From positions 1-13,538 of the forward strand of contig CALCDT010000256.1 of NCBI GenBank assembly GCA_937900425.1: a stretch of 13,538 bases of DNA, given 5' to 3'. Below, one piece after another: positions 12,808 to 13,538 of this stretch. Source of the DNA: an uncultured Alphaproteobacteria bacterium (GTDB lineage: Bacteria; Pseudomonadota; Alphaproteobacteria; Rhizobiales; Pleomorphomonadaceae). The position numbers were made by a program, and so were the translations under genes. Under the pieces are notes generated by a model. That model was given only the letters and a program-made list of their open reading frames with translations. It was not told the origin of the DNA and searched no databases. How positions within the stretch are numbered: position 1 is the first letter of the stretch; every line of letters starts with the position of its first letter.

Positions 12808-13538
12808 ATGGCGAGCATATCCAGCAGCACCGGCCAGAAGCCGCTAGCGGGCGCCCGCATCGAAACCGTCGACCCGGTGTGGCACCGCCTGCGCGCCGAG
12901 GCGGCCGAAGTGGTGGCGCGCGAGCCCGCCCTCGGCGGTTTCCTGCACCGCACCGTCCTCGACCAGACCCGGCTCGAGGACGCCGTCGCCGAACGGGTCG
13001 CCGATCGTCTCGATCATTCGGTGGTGCCGGCGGCGATGATCCGTCAGGCCTTCCGCGAGGCGATCGACGACGAAGCGTCGATCGGAGCGGCCTTCCGCGT
13101 CGACATCGTCGCCGTCACCGACCGCGATCCGGCCTGCGAGCGCTTCCTCGAGCCGCTGCTCTACTTCAAGGGCTTCCACGCCATCCAGGCCCAGCGCCTC
13201 GCCAACTGGCTGTGGACCCACGGCCGGGTCGACCTCGCGCTCTATCTGCAGTCGCGGGCGTCGGAGGTGTTCCAGGTCGACATCCATCCGGCGGTGAAGC
13301 TCGGACGCGGCCTGTTCTTCGACCACGCGACCGGCATCGTCATCGGCCAGACGGCGGTGATCGAGGACGACGTCTCGATCCTGCAGGGCGTCACCCTCGG
13401 CGGCACCGGCAAGGAGAGCGGCGACCGCCATCCGAAGATCCGCAAGGGCGTGCTGATCGGCGCCGGCGCCAAGGTGCTCGGCAACATCGAGGTCGGCCAC
13501 TGCTCGCGCGTCGCCGCCGGCTCGGTGGTGCTGAAGCC
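12808..13538 (+). CDS. cysE: Serine O-acetyltransferase, 3'-truncated by the window edge
   Basis: CysE acetylates L-serine with acetyl-CoA, the committed step of cysteine synthesis in the cytoplasm. The visible part is 243 codons and still open at the right edge; full-length enzymes are about 270 residues. The ATG at 12808 follows GGAAAGGA. A helical N-terminal domain (about residues 20-150, with LEPLLYFKGFHAIQAQRLA) leads into the left-handed beta-helix. The catalytic pair D158 (VDIHP) and H173 (FFDHATG) has the same spacing as E. coli D143/H158. LQGVTLGGTGKESGDRHPKI, near residues 191-210, binds substrate and CoA. These proteins form hexamers and are usually inhibited by cysteine through the C-terminus, which is not visible here. 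Identification is secure. Confidence 0.96.
   Translation, partial: MASISSSTGQKPLAGARIETVDPVWHRLRAEAAEVVAREPALGGFLHRTVLDQTRLEDAVAERVADRLDHSVVPAAMIRQAFREAIDDEASIGAAFRVDIVAVTDRDPACERFLEPLLYFKGFHAIQAQRLANWLWTHGRVDLALYLQSRASEVFQVDIHPAVKLGRGLFFDHATGIVIGQTAVIEDDVSILQGVTLGGTGKESGDRHPKIRKGVLIGAGAKVLGNIEVGHCSRVAAGSVVLK

Noticed and set aside
12036..12953. A 305-codon minus-strand frame across the hypothetical gene and the cysE start
   Set aside because: It spans the 5' end of cysE and a clear promoter and terminator region, and its product is arginine-rich without recognisable motifs.
1..13538. CRISPR arrays, tRNA or rRNA genes, insertion sequences, toxin-antitoxin or defence genes
   Set aside because: I saw no regularly spaced repeats, cloverleaf, transposase motifs or defence domains on either strand; most of the window is core metabolic and envelope genes.

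Overview
The window is very GC-rich (about 70% by eye) and reads as ordinary chromosome of an alphaproteobacterium, most likely order Hyphomicrobiales (Rhizobiales). The best evidence is the block bamE-like lipoprotein (divergent) / ubiquinol-cytochrome c chaperone / DUF177 (YceD) / plsX / fabH, an arrangement I know from that order, together with a K+-independent type proton-pumping pyrophosphatase. I cannot name the genus.

Layout. 1-1947 (+): the 3' part of a KpsC-type capsule Kdo transferase, cut by the left edge. 1934-3382 (-): a class I CPD photolyase, convergent with it and overlapping it by 14 bp. Its reading frame has no ATG/GTG/TTG where the N-terminus must begin. 3383-3591: a divergent control region with a perfect FNR/FixK-type box. 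3592-3798 (+): a 68-residue two-helix membrane protein. 3799-4305: a gene-poor leader. 4306-6444 (+): hppA. A strong two-way terminator at 6534-6563 separates hppA from the lipoprotein gene 6595-7059 (-). 7267-10650 (+): chaperone, yceD, plsX and fabH, with 4-bp stop/start overlaps at two of the three junctions. 10720-11526 (-): a crotonase-fold protein lacking one of the two hydratase glutamates. 11527-11981: no convincing gene. 11982-12689 (+): an unrecognised protein with a compositionally odd 5' end. 12808 to the right edge (+): cysE, truncated.

How the genes fit together. The central operon joins respiratory bc1 complex biogenesis (chaperone), a 23S rRNA-linked factor (YceD) and the entry steps of phospholipid and fatty acid synthesis (PlsX makes acyl-phosphate, FabH starts type II fatty acid synthesis). 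BamE helps assemble the outer membrane, so the 6.5-10.7 kb segment is mostly envelope construction. HppA converts pyrophosphate into a proton gradient. KpsC concerns capsule, the photolyase DNA repair, and CysE cysteine synthesis.

I found no mobile element, CRISPR array, tRNA or rRNA, and no clear new multi-gene system. The most interesting points are the photolyase start, the FNR box with an adjacent dyad in front of the small membrane protein, the mosaic gene and neighbouring non-coding stretch at 11.5-12.7 kb, and the altered active site of the crotonase-like protein.
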